Of a stretch of DNA of 64,000 nt, positions 20,227 to 29,288 are shown piece after piece. Source of the DNA: Burkholderiales bacterium. Lineage in GTDB: Bacteria > Pseudomonadota > Gammaproteobacteria > Burkholderiales > Nitrosomonadaceae. The DNA lies in the NCBI GenBank assembly GCA_015075225.1, contig JABTUQ010000003.1:186001-250000 (forward strand). The letters run 5' to 3'. Numbering within the stretch: the stretch's first letter is position 1; every line of letters starts with the position of its first letter. The notes beneath the pieces were generated by a model, which was not told where the DNA came from, searched no databases, and saw only the letters and a program-made list of their open reading frames with translations. The position numbers and the translations under genes are program-made.

Positions 20227-21120
20227 TTATTCCTTGCCGGATCGCGCTGGTTCGGTTCTGACCAGTTTTTGCTGGCCTGCCCAATCCCGGGCGAACTGGC
20301 GGGCAACCCGCCCGTTACGGGAGCCGCGTGCCAGTGCCCAACGCAGGGCTTCTTGCCGAGCAGGGCCGGATAACCGGCTGATGCCCTGTTGCGAGAGCCA
20401 GTGCTGGACGATTTCCAGATATTGTTCCTGATCGAACGGGTAAAAAGACAGCCATAGGCCGAAACGTTCCGACAGGGAAATTTTTTCCTCGGTGGCTTCA
20501 CCCGGGTGAATTTCACCATCTTCATGCCGGGTTGCCAGATTTTCATGCATAAATTCCGGTATCAAATGGCGGCGGTTGGAGGTGGCGTAGATCAGCACGT
20601 TGTCGGATGCGGTGGAAATTGAACCATCGAGAGCCACTTTAAGTGCCTTGTAACCTGTCTCATCTGCCTCGAATGACAGATCGTCGCAATACAAAATGAA
20701 ACGTTCCGGGCGTTGCCCAACAAATTCGACGATGTCGGGCAAATCGGTGAGACCGAGTTTGTCCACTTCGATCATGCGTAAACCCCGGTCGGCGTACCGG
20801 TTTAGCAGTGCCTTGATCAGCGAGGATTTGCCGGTGCCGCGTGCGCCGGTCAGCAATACGTTATTCGCTGGAAAGCCGGAAACAAACTGGAGCGTGTTGC
20901 GATCAAGCGCCAGTTTTTGCTCTTCGATATTGAGCAGTTCGTCCAGTGTGATCGTGTGTGGATGACCAATGGCCTGTAGAAAGCCGGTGTCACCGTGTTT
21001 GCGCCAGCGCAGGGCCATATGTGTTGCTGGATCGGCATGTTGCGGCCGGATGGGGAGTATATCCCCGATACGGGTCAGTAACTGGTCGAGCCGCTGGAAA
21101 AACAGATCAGAATCGTTCAT
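20227..21120 (-). CDS. DUF815-family AAA ATPase
   Basis: A P-loop ATPase of unknown cellular role. The start at 21120 gives MNDSDLFFQRLDQLLTRIG, like family members; the longer open frame upstream runs in another frame over argJ. Walker A is TGARGTGKSSLIKALL, Walker B is FILYCDDLSFE, the sensor region is LIYATSNRRHLIPE, and an arginine-rich C-terminal lid follows (GSRNGRVARQFARDW). Length is 297 residues. It lies between argJ and the Nudix gene on one strand. Confidence 0.88.
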   Translation of the reverse strand: MNDSDLFFQRLDQLLTRIGDILPIRPQHADPATHMALRWRKHGDTGFLQAIGHPHTITLDELLNIEEQKLALDRNTLQFVSGFPANNVLLTGARGTGKSSLIKALLNRYADRGLRMIEVDKLGLTDLPDIVEFVGQRPERFILYCDDLSFEADETGYKALKVALDGSISTASDNVLIYATSNRRHLIPEFMHENLATRHEDGEIHPGEATEEKISLSERFGLWLSFYPFDQEQYLEIVQHWLSQQGISRLSGPARQEALRWALARGSRNGRVARQFARDWAGQQKLVRTEPARSGKE

Positions 21121-21136
21121 GTCGGGTTTAAAGGCG

Positions 21137-22366
21137 TTAGCTGCGGTAATCAGCGTTGATTTTGACGTAATCGTAGGAAAGGTCGCAGGTCCATACGGTG
21201 GTGGATGCATTTCCCCGGTTGAGTTTGATGTGCATGATAATTTCCGGCGCCTGCATGATGCGCTGGCCGTCTGCCTCACGGTAACTCGCGGCACGGCCCC
21301 CGTGTTCGGCAACCAGTACCTCGCCGAGGTAAAGCTGGAGTTGGCTGACATCGAGATCATCAATACCGGCATAGCCGATGGCTGCCAGAATCCGTCCCAG
21401 GTTGGGATCAGAGGCAAAGCAGGCGGTTTTGATCAGCGGGGAATGGGCGATGGCATAGGCAACCTTGCTGCATTCATCCTCTGTTTTCCCGCCTTCCACC
21501 TGAATGGTGATGAATTTGGTGGCACCTTCACCATCGCGCACGATCATTTGGGCGAGCTGAATGGCGATTTCCGTGATGGCGGTTTGCAATGTGGTGAAAC
21601 CGGGGGCGGTTGATGCGGTGATTGGCATGTTGCCAGCCTGTCCGGTGGCCATCAAGATCAGTGCATCATTGGTGGAGGTGTCACCATCCACGGTAATGCG
21701 ATTGAAAGATTGGCCGGCTGCGTAACGTACCAGATCGTTGAGCAGCGGTTGTGCAATGGCGGCATCGGTGGCGATATAGCCCAGCATGGTGGCCATATTC
21801 GGGTGGATCATGCCGGAACCCTTGGCGATACCGGTGATAGTAACTGTTGCACCGTTTATCCGGATCTGGCGTGAAACTCCCTTGGGGACGATATCGGTTG
21901 TCATGATGGCCTGTGCGGCAGCAAACCAATTGTCCGGTGCCAGATTGGCCAGTGCTTGCGGCAAGTGTGCCGTGATTTTTTCTACCGGCAACGGCTCCAT
22001 GATGACACCCGTGGAAAATGGCAGGATTTGTTCTGTTTGACAGCCCATGAGCTTTGCCAGTGAGGTACAGGTGGTCTGGGCATGTTCAATACCGGATTGT
22101 CCGGTGCCAGCATTGGCATTGCCGGTATTGATTACCAGTGCGCGGATTGGCAATGCATTCGCCAGGTGTGCTCTGGCAACGGTAACGGGAGCGGCGCAAA
22201 ACCGGTTTTGGGTGAACACACCTGCTACCTGTGTATTTTCTGCGAGTTTGATAACAAGCACGTCCTTGCGGCCGGGCCGTTTGATACCAGCTTCTGCCGT
22301 GCCTAGCGATAATCCGGCGATCGGCAACAGTTGTTCGGGTGATAGAGGCGAAATATTGACAGGCAT
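21137..22366 (-). CDS. argJ: Glutamate N-acetyltransferase / amino-acid acetyltransferase
   Basis: ArgJ transfers the acetyl group from N-acetylornithine to glutamate, recycling it in arginine synthesis. The precursor cleaves itself before the threonine in [13 protein letters not shown], giving two chains. The start at 22366 ([18 protein letters not shown]) matches family N-termini; upstream in-frame ATGs exist. Other conserved stretches are [44 protein letters not shown] and [12 protein letters not shown]. Length is 409 residues. Confidence 0.95.
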   Translation of the reverse strand: MPVNISPLSPEQLLPIAGLSLGTAEAGIKRPGRKDVLVIKLAENTQVAGVFTQNRFCAAPVTVARAHLANALPIRALVINTGNANAGTGQSGIEHAQTTCTSLAKLMGCQTEQILPFSTGVIMEPLPVEKITAHLPQALANLAPDNWFAAAQAIMTTDIVPKGVSRQIRINGATVTITGIAKGSGMIHPNMATMLGYIATDAAIAQPLLNDLVRYAAGQSFNRITVDGDTSTNDALILMATGQAGNMPITASTAPGFTTLQTAITEIAIQLAQMIVRDGEGATKFITIQVEGGKTEDECSKVAYAIAHSPLIKTACFASDPNLGRILAAIGYAGIDDLDVSQLQLYLGEVLVAEHGGRAASYREADGQRIMQAPEIIMHIKLNRGNASTTVWTCDLSYDYVKINADYRS

Positions 22367-22531
22367 AGACGGGATCTGGCTTGGTGAAAAGCCATTATCG
22401 TAACTCATCCCACAGGAAATCGCCTGTTTGTGGAATGGGTTTGCAACAATGGAATGGAGTTTCATGGGTACTTTGTTAAAATGGCGGCTTTTGCCGGGGC
22501 TGGGTGTCATCGTATGGAATCAACTTTTCTG

Positions 22532-22927
22532 ATGGACAATATTTTTTTTATCGTGGCAGCAGTATTAAGCGGTGTAATGCTGCTGTGGCCGGTGATCGTG
22601 CGTACTTCTGTCCGTGATATTGAACCGAAGCAGGCCATCCGGCTGGTTAATTATGAAGACGGATTGGTATTGGATGCCCGGGATGATGGAGAGTATGCAG
22701 AAGGACACCCTCCTAACGCCAGGCATATCCCGGCGGAGCTGATCGGGGAGCGTTGGCAGGAGCTGGAAAAATTCAGGGAAAAACCTGTTGTTATCATTGC
22801 TACACAAGGGTTGCGTGCTGGGCGTACCGGTGCTGTTTTGCGCAAGAACGGTTTTAAAAAGGTGTTTAATCTGAATGGCGGGATTGATAGCTGGCGGCGG
22901 GAAAATCTTCCACTGGTGAAGAAATGA
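22532..22927 (+). CDS. Membrane-anchored rhodanese-like protein lacking the active-site cysteine
   Basis: It has one N-terminal membrane helix (IFFIVAAVLSGVMLLWPVIV) and one rhodanese domain of the YibN type. The usual loop is Cys-X-X-Gly-X-Arg; here the segment reads VVIIATQGLRAGRTG, with Ala-Thr where the cysteine is expected. Sulfur transfer by the normal mechanism is therefore unlikely. The start is ATG 22532, with ATG 22514 as an alternative. It is the first gene of the row rhodanese-grxC-secB-SH3-gpsA, an order seen in other proteobacteria. Confidence 0.82.
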   Translation: MDNIFFIVAAVLSGVMLLWPVIVRTSVRDIEPKQAIRLVNYEDGLVLDARDDGEYAEGHPPNARHIPAELIGERWQELEKFREKPVVIIATQGLRAGRTGAVLRKNGFKKVFNLNGGIDSWRRENLPLVKK

Positions 22928-22958
22928 TCCGTGTAATGGCGATAAGGGAAAGAATGAG

Positions 22959-23219
22959 ATGTCCAAGGTCGTAATGTATGTATCCGGATTTTGCCCTTAT
23001 TGCACGATGGCGGAGAAGTTGCTGCGTGCAAGGGGAGTGGAGGAAATCGAAAAAATCAGGGTGGATCTGCAACCGGAGTTGCGGGCCGAGATGATGCAGC
23101 GCACCGGACGGCGTACTGTCCCGCAAATTTATATTGGCGAAACCCATGTGGGTGGATATGACGATCTGGCTATGCTGGATCGTCAAGGCGAATTAAGTGG
23201 ATTGCTGGCTGGTAACTAA
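22959..23219 (+). CDS. grxC: Glutaredoxin 3
   Basis: This 86-residue thiol-disulfide oxidoreductase uses glutathione. The dithiol active site is CPYC in SGFCPYCTMAEKLL, followed by the cis-proline motif RTVPQIYIGETHVGGYDDL that binds glutathione. It is placed between the rhodanese-like gene and secB, as in many gammaproteobacteria and betaproteobacteria. Confidence 0.95.
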   Translation: MSKVVMYVSGFCPYCTMAEKLLRARGVEEIEKIRVDLQPELRAEMMQRTGRRTVPQIYIGETHVGGYDDLAMLDRQGELSGLLAGN

Positions 23220-23284
23220 CATGCAGTGTTTGATCCACTGGCAGCCAGCAATTTTTTGAAAAATATATTTAACTGGAACCAATC

Positions 23285-23770
23285 ATGTCTGAAACCCAGC
23301 AACAACCTGTTTTTATTATTGAAAAAATTTACGTCAAAGATTTGTCGCTAGAAATTCCCCATGCACCTCAAGTTTTTCTGGAACGGGAAGCGCCCGAGAT
23401 CAACCTCCAGTTGGCTACCAGCAATAGCGTCGTGGATGGGGAAATCCGGGAAGTGACAGTGACTGCGACCGTGACAGCAAGATTGAAGGAAAAGGACAAG
23501 GTGATGTTTCTGGTGGAAGCGCATCAGGCAGGAATTTTCCGTATCAGTAATGTGCCTGGGGATGAAATCGAGCCCGTATTGGGAGTGTTATGTCCGAACA
23601 TTCTGTTTCCCTATTTGCGCGAAACAGTTTCGGATACGGTGACGCGTGCCGGATTCCCTCCGGTCATTCTTAATCCGGTTAATTTCGAGGCTATTTATCA
23701 CCAGAAAAAACAGCAGGAGGCGGCGAGCTCTCAACCTGGCCAGTCAACAGACACCACAACCAAGCACTAA
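23285..23770 (+). CDS. secB: Protein-export chaperone SecB
   Basis: SecB is a tetrameric cytoplasmic chaperone that keeps preproteins unfolded and delivers them to SecA. The 161-residue protein shows FIIEKIYVKDLSLEIPHAP, the acidic SecA-binding face region, CPNILFPYLRETVSDTVTRA and the conserved GFPPVILNPVNFEAIY. The tail is rich in Gln, Ser and Thr. The start follows GGAACC weakly; ATG 23285 fits family N-termini. Confidence 0.95.
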   Translation: MSETQQQPVFIIEKIYVKDLSLEIPHAPQVFLEREAPEINLQLATSNSVVDGEIREVTVTATVTARLKEKDKVMFLVEAHQAGIFRISNVPGDEIEPVLGVLCPNILFPYLRETVSDTVTRAGFPPVILNPVNFEAIYHQKKQQEAASSQPGQSTDTTTKH

Positions 23771-23773
23771 TAT

Positions 23774-24271
23774 ATGGAGTTGTCCTTATCACAAGACAGG
23801 CGTGCGGCACCGGATTTCTTGTTTGTCTTATCCACGTTATTTGCCCTGCTGGTCTTCTCCTGCGGTGTTATTGCCCAGGAAAATGTCCGGAATGAATTTC
23901 TGTCGATCGCGAAGCCGGCTGTTGTGCTGTACGATGCACCTTCCCTCAATGCTGGAAAATTGTACGTGGCAAGCGTGAATCTTCCTTTGGAAGTGGTGGT
24001 GAAAGTGGTGGGCTGGGTGAAGGTGCGTGACTATCACGGTTATCTTGCCTGGGCAGAAGATAAAAATCTCAGTCCGAAACGTTTTGTGATTGTCAAAGTA
24101 CCCGCTGGTAGTGTTTATGAATCTCCCGATCCGGCTTCTTCACTGATTTTTCAGGCTCAGCAGGATGTGTTGCTAGAACTGCTGGGCGTCGTTGCTGGAG
24201 GGTGGGTGAAAGTAAAACACCAGAATAGCCAAACAGGCTATATCAGAACCGATCAAATCTGGGGCGTATGA
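23774..24271 (+). CDS. Secreted SH3-domain protein
   Basis: The 165-residue product has a hydrophobic N-terminus (FLFVLSTLFALLVFSCGVIA) that may be a signal peptide or anchor, then two SH3b-like segments (about 45-100 and 105-160; VVGWVKVRDYHGYLAWAED, GGWVKVKHQNSQTGYI). Such domains often bind peptidoglycan or metal-bound peptides. It starts three bases after secB and overlaps gpsA by four bases (ATGA), so it is part of the operon. Its exact role is unknown. Confidence 0.8.
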   Translation: MELSLSQDRRAAPDFLFVLSTLFALLVFSCGVIAQENVRNEFLSIAKPAVVLYDAPSLNAGKLYVASVNLPLEVVVKVVGWVKVRDYHGYLAWAEDKNLSPKRFVIVKVPAGSVYESPDPASSLIFQAQQDVLLELLGVVAGGWVKVKHQNSQTGYIRTDQIWGV

Positions 24272-25254
24272 ATATTGCAGTACTGGGTGCGGGAGCCTGG
24301 GGAACAGCTCTGGCCATTTCTCTCGCTGCACGTCATCGTGTAACCCTGTGGACGCGTAATGCCGAGCACTTGGCTGAGTTGACATCATTGCGTGTTAATC
24401 AGCGTTATTTGCCCGGACATTCTTTGCCGGATTCCATCCATCCGACTACTGTATTGAGTGAAGCTCTGGAGGGGGTTGAGCTGGTTTTCGTCGTTGTCCC
24501 CGTTGCGGGATTGCGTGCCACCTTGCAGCAAATAGCAGGATTAAACCAGTCGCTTCCCCTTGTGTTGGCTTGCAAGGGATTTGAAGTCGATTCTGCAAAT
24601 CTTCCTTGTCAGGTGGTTGAAGAAGTTTGTCCGTATACCCCATGTGGCGTTTTATCCGGCCCAAGCTTTGCCCAGGAGGTGGCAATGGGCCTTCCAACAG
24701 CCTTGACATTGGCTTCCCGTGATGATGTTTTTGCCAGGCATATGGCAAATGAAATTCGTAGTCAGAATCTACGGGTGTACTCTGGAAACGATGTCATCGG
24801 GGTAGAGGTTGGTGGCGCACTCAAGAACGTGATTGCGATTGCAGCCGGGATTTCTGATGGCATTGGATTTGGTAATAATGCCAGGGCTGCATTGATTACC
24901 CGTGGACTGGCGGAAATTACCCGCCTTGGTATGGCGCTGGGTGGATGCAGGGAAACTTTTACCGGATTGACGGGCATCGGTGATTTGATTCTTACTTGTA
25001 CCGGGAATCTTTCAAGAAATCGCCAGGTGGGGATGATGCTTGCGGGCGGCCGCCAGCTGACGGAGATTTTGCCTGAAATTGGACATGTCACCGAAGGTGT
25101 TTACACGGTTCGTGAGGCGCATGGGTTAGGGCAGGCATTACAAATTGATATGCCTGTAACACAAGCGGTCTACAGCATTTTATATGAGAAAATTTCGGTA
25201 AGGAACGCTATCAGGGATATGCTTGATCGCGAACCTGGGGTGGAAACAAGCTAA
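24268..25254 (+). CDS. gpsA: Glycerol-3-phosphate dehydrogenase [NAD(P)+]
   Basis: GpsA reduces dihydroxyacetone phosphate to sn-glycerol 3-phosphate for phospholipid synthesis. The dinucleotide loop is MNIAVLGAGAWGTALAISLA, with LSGPSFAQEVAMGLPTA, the catalytic lysine in VGGALKNVIAIAAG, and the substrate loop NARAALITRGLAEITRLG. Length is 328 residues. Its TAA stop lies within the 4-bp target site (CTAA) duplicated by the adjacent miniature element. Confidence 0.95.
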   Translation: MNIAVLGAGAWGTALAISLAARHRVTLWTRNAEHLAELTSLRVNQRYLPGHSLPDSIHPTTVLSEALEGVELVFVVVPVAGLRATLQQIAGLNQSLPLVLACKGFEVDSANLPCQVVEEVCPYTPCGVLSGPSFAQEVAMGLPTALTLASRDDVFARHMANEIRSQNLRVYSGNDVIGVEVGGALKNVIAIAAGISDGIGFGNNARAALITRGLAEITRLGMALGGCRETFTGLTGIGDLILTCTGNLSRNRQVGMMLAGGRQLTEILPEIGHVTEGVYTVREAHGLGQALQIDMPVTQAVYSILYEKISVRNAIRDMLDREPGVETS

Positions 25255-25330
25255 GGGATCTCTGAAAAACTACCTGTGTTGTCATTTTTGCCTTGAACTT
25301 GCTACCTCGCTGACATTTTTCAGAGGTTCC
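25255..25330. mobile_element. Miniature inverted-repeat element, 76 bp, CTAA target duplication
   Basis: The ends GGGATCTCTGAAAAA and GGAACCTCTGAAAAA (the latter read on the minus strand) are imperfect inverted repeats. The element is flanked on both sides by CTAA (25251-25254 and 25331-25334), the duplication pattern of IS5-type transposases at YTAR sites. It has no coding capacity. It is a deleted relative of the 28095-28301 element, sharing both ends in opposite orientation. With the hupB promoter it accounts for most of the 319-base gap before hupB. Confidence 0.8.
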
Positions 25331-25469
25331 CTAACCCATTTTTTATGAATTGGGTTGAAATAGCGGCTTCGAATATATTCCGTTTTGATAATGCAATTCC
25401 AATTCATTCCTGTGCGAACAGCATTCGACAGTAATTTTTTAAAAATCAGGCTGATTTGCGGTTAAATAC

Positions 25470-25498
25470 TTGACCGCCGTAGAATGGCTTGATATAAG
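25470..25498 (+). promoter_or_regulatory. Sigma70 promoter of hupB
   Basis: TTGACC (25470-25475) and TATAAG (25493-25498) are separated by 17 bases, a near-consensus promoter. Transcription would start near 25505, about 70 bases before the hupB ATG. Confidence 0.7.
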
Positions 25499-25573
25499 GG
25501 CGTTTACAGAAATTGTCTGTACAAAAGGTGGAGTTTTTCTGCAACCTAACAAAGCAAAACAAAGGGGAATTTT

Positions 25574-25846
25574 ATGAATAAATCCGATCTCATCGATGCG
25601 ATTGCCGAATCTGCCAATCTTACCAAGGCTCAGGCAGGTAACGCACTGGATGGTGCATTAACAGCGATCAAGGATGCTCTTGGCAAAAATGATAGTGTGA
25701 CCCTGGTAGGTTTTGGAACTTTTAAGGTTGGGAAACGGGCAGCTCGTACAGGGCGCAATCCACGTACTGGTGCAGAAATAAAAATCAAGGAAGCTAAAGT
25801 ACCTAAATTCACCGCTGGTAAAGCGCTGAAAGATGCTGTAAACTAG
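25574..25846 (+). CDS. hupB: DNA-binding protein HU
   Basis: This 90-residue nucleoid protein forms dimers that bend DNA. It begins [20 protein letters not shown] and contains the core [20 protein letters not shown] and the arm motif [12 protein letters not shown], typical of HU-beta. RBS AAAGGGG lies shortly upstream. It precedes two tRNA genes and ppiD; the order hupB-tRNA-ppiD is common in betaproteobacteria. Confidence 0.96.
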   Translation: MNKSDLIDAIAESANLTKAQAGNALDGALTAIKDALGKNDSVTLVGFGTFKVGKRAARTGRNPRTGAEIKIKEAKVPKFTAGKALKDAVN

Positions 25847-25876
25847 CGCTCCTTCGATGACAGGGATCAGCGAGAC

Positions 25877-25952
25877 GGGTGCTTAGCTCAGCTGGTAGAG
25901 CGTCGCCCTTACAAGGCGAATGTCGGGGGTTCGATCCCCTCAGCACCCACCA
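25877..25952 (+). tRNA. tRNA-Val (anticodon UAC)
   Basis: A 76-nt cloverleaf: acceptor stem GGGTGCT/AGCACCC, D-loop AGCTGGTAGAG, anticodon loop CTTACAA with anticodon TAC, T-loop GTTCGATCC, and an encoded CCA end. Confidence 0.96.
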
Positions 25953-26021
25953 GCAAGCCTGCCTGTATATCGGGTAAGTGATTGTCTCGAAGCTGATCTC
26001 TAATTAGAGAGCGCAATACTG

Positions 26022-26098
26022 GGAGTGGTAGTTCAGTTGGTTAGAATACCGGCCTGTCACGCCGGGGGTCGCGGGTTCGAGTCCCGTCCACTCCGCCA
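26022..26098 (+). tRNA. tRNA-Asp (anticodon GUC)
   Basis: A 77-nt cloverleaf: acceptor stem GGAGTGG/CCACTCC, D-loop AGTTGGTTAGA, anticodon loop CTGTCAC with anticodon GTC, T-loop GTTCGAGTC, discriminator G and an encoded CCA end. Confidence 0.96.
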
Positions 26099-26187
26099 TA
26101 TCGTTTTTGCCATCGGGCATCCAGTCACAATGATGTGGCTCTTTTTCTCTCCTCGTGGTTCCAGGTTTTCTTTTTCGGATATTTATC

Positions 26188-28080
26188 GTGTTTGATTTCG
26201 TAAACCAAAAAAAGACGGTTGTTAAGGTCGTGCTCCTGATTGCTGTTCTGCCTTTCATGTTCTGGGGGGTGGAATCTTATCGAAGTGCTGGTGATGCAAA
26301 TTACGTCGCAGTCGTCGATGGCGAGGAAATCAGTCGGCAGGAATATGATCAGGCAATACGTAGCCAGCAGGAAAATCTGCGCAATATGTTAGGGGATAAA
26401 TTTGATGCCAGCTTGCTGGATAACCCGCAAATGCGCTTGGCTGTTCTTGAAAACCTGATCCAAGAAAAATTATTGCGACGTGAAGCCGGAAAAATTGGCT
26501 TGACAGTGCTGGATTCCCGTTTGACAGCAGAAATCCAGAATATCTCGTTTTTTCATGAAGATGAGAAATTTTCGTATCAACGCTATCGCGATTTGCTTCA
26601 GCGTCAGGGAATGTCTCCAGCCATGTTCGAGGCAAAAATGGCGGGTGAGCTTATGCGGCAACAGTTGCTGGAGGGGATTACTGGCAGTGTTGTTGTGCCT
26701 AAATCCATTGCAGAAAAAGTAGCTGCCTTGAGCGAAACGAAGTATGAAATTAATCGGTTAACAATTAATCCTGAACAATATCTAAGCCAGGTCGAACCCG
26801 ATGAAGCAGCGATTCAGACTTATTATGATAGTCACCGTCAGGATTTTACGTTGCCGGAAAGGGTTAAAGTTGAATACGTGGTGCTGTCGCTGGATGAACT
26901 GGCCAAACAGGAACAGGTTTCCGATGAAGAAATCAGAAAATATTATGATGAACATCAGGATGAATTTGGCCAGGCGGAGGAACGTAGAGCCAGTCATATA
27001 CTGTTGAGTGTTCCTGCAGATGCAACAGAAGAACAAAAAACATCAATCAGGACCAAGGCAGAGCAGGTTCTGGAACAAGTCAAGCAGGATCCAGGCAAGT
27101 TACCCGAGCTGGCAGCGGAATTTTCAGAAGACCCGGGTTCCGCCAAAGTAGGTGGGGATCTTGGTTTCTTTGCGCGTGGGTTGATGGTCAAGCCTTTTGA
27201 GGATGAAGTGTTTCAGATGCAACCGGGTGAGATTCATGGTCCGGTGGAAACCCCTTTTGGTTTCCATATTATCAAGTTGACTGAAGTGAAAAGTGCTGAT
27301 GTTGCCAGCCTTGATGACGTCAGGGAGCAGATCGGGCAACTTCTGCAACGCCAGAAAATAGCCGACCGGTTCGGCGAAATGTCTGAAGATTTCAGCAATA
27401 TTGTTTATGAACAGAATGATTCGTTGCAACCAGTTGCACAGATGTTCAATCTGCCTGTTCAACAGAGTGACTGGATTGATCGTAATTCCAAAGAATCATC
27501 AATTTTAGCCAATGAGCGTCTGCTTCAGGCAATTTTCTCGGAAAATACGATCAAGGATCATTTCAATACAGAATCCGTTGAAGTGGCCCCTGATACTTTT
27601 GTTTCTGCAAGAGTGATTGAGCATCGTCCGGCCAGCGCACAGTCGCTTGGACTGGTTAGGGATAAAATTGTCGAACTTCTGAAAAGACAGCTTGCCCTGG
27701 AAATGGCTGAAAAGGAAGGAAAACAGAAATTGGCTAGTTTGCAGTCTGGGGAGATGGAAGAAGCACTTGAGTGGGGGGAATCACAGGAAATTTCTTTTGC
27801 CCGGAAAAATGGTAATAGTGAAGAGATTCTGCATGCCCTTTTTCAGGCTGATGTGACGAAATTGCCTGCTTATACTGGAATAGCCACTAATAAGGGTGAA
27901 TATGACCTGATCCGGATCAATCAGGTAAAACGAACTGAAGCCGGAGGCGAATCTCCGCAATTCAACCTTGTTCTTGATCAATTACGGCAGGCGCATGGCC
28001 AGGAGGAACTGATTGCCTACATTTCAGGGCTCAGGCAGCGTTATGATGTGAAAATCAGGCCAATCGAAGAAAACGATTGA
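26188..28080 (+). CDS. ppiD: Periplasmic folding chaperone / peptidyl-prolyl isomerase PpiD
   Basis: PpiD is anchored in the inner membrane and helps outer-membrane and periplasmic proteins fold as they leave SecYEG. I chose GTG 26188, giving the family N-terminus MFDFVNQKKTVVKVVLLIAV with its single membrane helix; the upstream open frame adds atypical residues. A SurA-like N-domain (about 35-185) precedes the parvulin domain (about 265-365; ERRASHILL, FSEDPGSAKVGGDLGFFARG, TPFGFHIIKL). Length is about 630 residues, as usual. Confidence 0.93.
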   Translation: MFDFVNQKKTVVKVVLLIAVLPFMFWGVESYRSAGDANYVAVVDGEEISRQEYDQAIRSQQENLRNMLGDKFDASLLDNPQMRLAVLENLIQEKLLRREAGKIGLTVLDSRLTAEIQNISFFHEDEKFSYQRYRDLLQRQGMSPAMFEAKMAGELMRQQLLEGITGSVVVPKSIAEKVAALSETKYEINRLTINPEQYLSQVEPDEAAIQTYYDSHRQDFTLPERVKVEYVVLSLDELAKQEQVSDEEIRKYYDEHQDEFGQAEERRASHILLSVPADATEEQKTSIRTKAEQVLEQVKQDPGKLPELAAEFSEDPGSAKVGGDLGFFARGLMVKPFEDEVFQMQPGEIHGPVETPFGFHIIKLTEVKSADVASLDDVREQIGQLLQRQKIADRFGEMSEDFSNIVYEQNDSLQPVAQMFNLPVQQSDWIDRNSKESSILANERLLQAIFSENTIKDHFNTESVEVAPDTFVSARVIEHRPASAQSLGLVRDKIVELLKRQLALEMAEKEGKQKLASLQSGEMEEALEWGESQEISFARKNGNSEEILHALFQADVTKLPAYTGIATNKGEYDLIRINQVKRTEAGGESPQFNLVLDQLRQAHGQEELIAYISGLRQRYDVKIRPIEEND

Positions 28081-28094
28081 TAACAAATGGTTAG

Positions 28095-28301
28095 GGATCC
28101 TCTGAAAAATCTCAGAGAGGTAGTCAGTTCAAGAGAAAAATCGGCGACGCAAGTAAAACACAGCGAGTAGCCGCAAGGTTGGCTTGTAGGGCGAGGCGCT
28201 GGCGCCGGAGTAAAAAGCAGAGTTTATACGTAATAAATGAGCATTTTGGGCTGATATTTAACGCAAAAATGACAACGCAGGTAGTTTTTTTCAGAGATTC
28301 C
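28095..28301. mobile_element. Miniature inverted-repeat element, 207 bp
   Basis: The ends GGATCCTCTGAAAAA and (minus strand) GGAATCTCTGAAAAA match those of the 76-bp element near gpsA in inverted orientation. The interior also matches the 59932-60070 element in inverted orientation (TAATAAATGAGCATTTTG, CAACGCAGGTAG). The left flank is TTAG, a YTAR site; the right flank CTGG does not match it. There is no ORF. It is the longest of the three copies. Confidence 0.75.
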
Positions 28302-28310
28302 CTGGCAGTG

Positions 28311-28335
28311 CAGTAACCCCTTCTTGGGGTTACTG
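28311..28335. terminator. Hairpin between convergent ppiD and fabI
   Basis: CAGTAACCCC (28311-28320) and GGGGTTACTG (28326-28335) form a perfect 10-bp stem with a TTCTT loop. T-tails are weak on both strands, so termination is inferred mainly from stem strength and position between convergent genes. Confidence 0.55.
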
Positions 28336-28359
28336 ATTCTCATCTTCCTGATTTCTCAA

Positions 28360-29154
28360 TTACTGACCATCTGTATCCAGATTGAATGCAACGGTATTGA
28401 AACCCGCATCCACATAAGTGATCTCACCAGTAATACCGCTGGCCAGATCACTGCAAAGAAAGGCCGCTACGTTACCAACCTCTTCAATCGTTACATTCCG
28501 TTTCAGAGGCGAGACTTTCTCGGAATAACCCAGCAGTTTGCCAAAATTGCCGATACCCGCCGCTGCAAGCGTCTTGATCGGTCCGGCCGAGATGGCATTC
28601 ACCCTGATTCCCTGCTTGCCGAGGCTTGATGCCATGAAACGTACATTGGCTTCGAGACTTGCCTTGGCCAATCCCATCACATTGTAGTTAGGCATGACAC
28701 GAACGGCACCGAGGTAGCTGAGTGTCAGCAATGCCGCCGGTCTTCCTTGCATCAGCGGCAATCCTGCCTTGGCCAGCGCGGCAAAGCTGTATGAGCTGAC
28801 ATCGTGTGCAATATGAAAAGCTTCCCGATCGACACTTTCCAGATAATCTCCCGTCAGGGCTGAGCGTGGAGCAAAGGCAATGGAATGGATGATCCCATCC
28901 AGCCAGTCCCATTGACTGGCCAGTTCGCTGAAACAGCGATTGATATCCTCATCCTGACTGACATCACAACGAAACAACAGATCACTATCGAATTCTGCAG
29001 CCAGTTTACTGACGCGCTCGCGTAAATCATCTGCCTGGTAAGTAAATGCCAGTCTGGCGCCTTCGCGGTGCATTGCCTTGGCAATGCCGTAAGCGATAGA
29101 GCGACTGCTGAGCAGGCCCGTAATCAGAATTTGCCGGTCAGCAAGAAATCCCAT
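28360..29154 (-). CDS. fabI: Enoyl-[acyl-carrier-protein] reductase (NADH)
   Basis: FabI performs the last reduction of fatty-acid elongation. The start at 29154 gives [20 protein letters not shown]. The nucleotide-binding region is [20 protein letters not shown]. The catalytic Tyr-X6-Lys is YNVMGLAK in [20 protein letters not shown], and the substrate loop is [19 protein letters not shown]. Length is 264 residues. The FabI form with Tyr-X6-Lys is the target of triclosan-type inhibitors in other bacteria. Confidence 0.95.
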   Translation of the reverse strand: MGFLADRQILITGLLSSRSIAYGIAKAMHREGARLAFTYQADDLRERVSKLAAEFDSDLLFRCDVSQDEDINRCFSELASQWDWLDGIIHSIAFAPRSALTGDYLESVDREAFHIAHDVSSYSFAALAKAGLPLMQGRPAALLTLSYLGAVRVMPNYNVMGLAKASLEANVRFMASSLGKQGIRVNAISAGPIKTLAAAGIGNFGKLLGYSEKVSPLKRNVTIEEVGNVAAFLCSDLASGITGEITYVDAGFNTVAFNLDTDGQ

Positions 29155-29288
29155 ATCAAAACTCCAATAATTGATTGATTTAAAACAAGCCCCGGTGAAC
29201 CGGGGGTATTCCTGAATGTGTGATTGCAATTACACTTATTAACCAGGGCAATATGGCTGCCTGGCATTGAGTCTGCATATATAAACAG

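Noticed and set aside
21121..21417. Upstream extension of the DUF815 ATPase
   Set aside because: It is the antisense-frame read of argJ; relatives begin at MNDSDLF.
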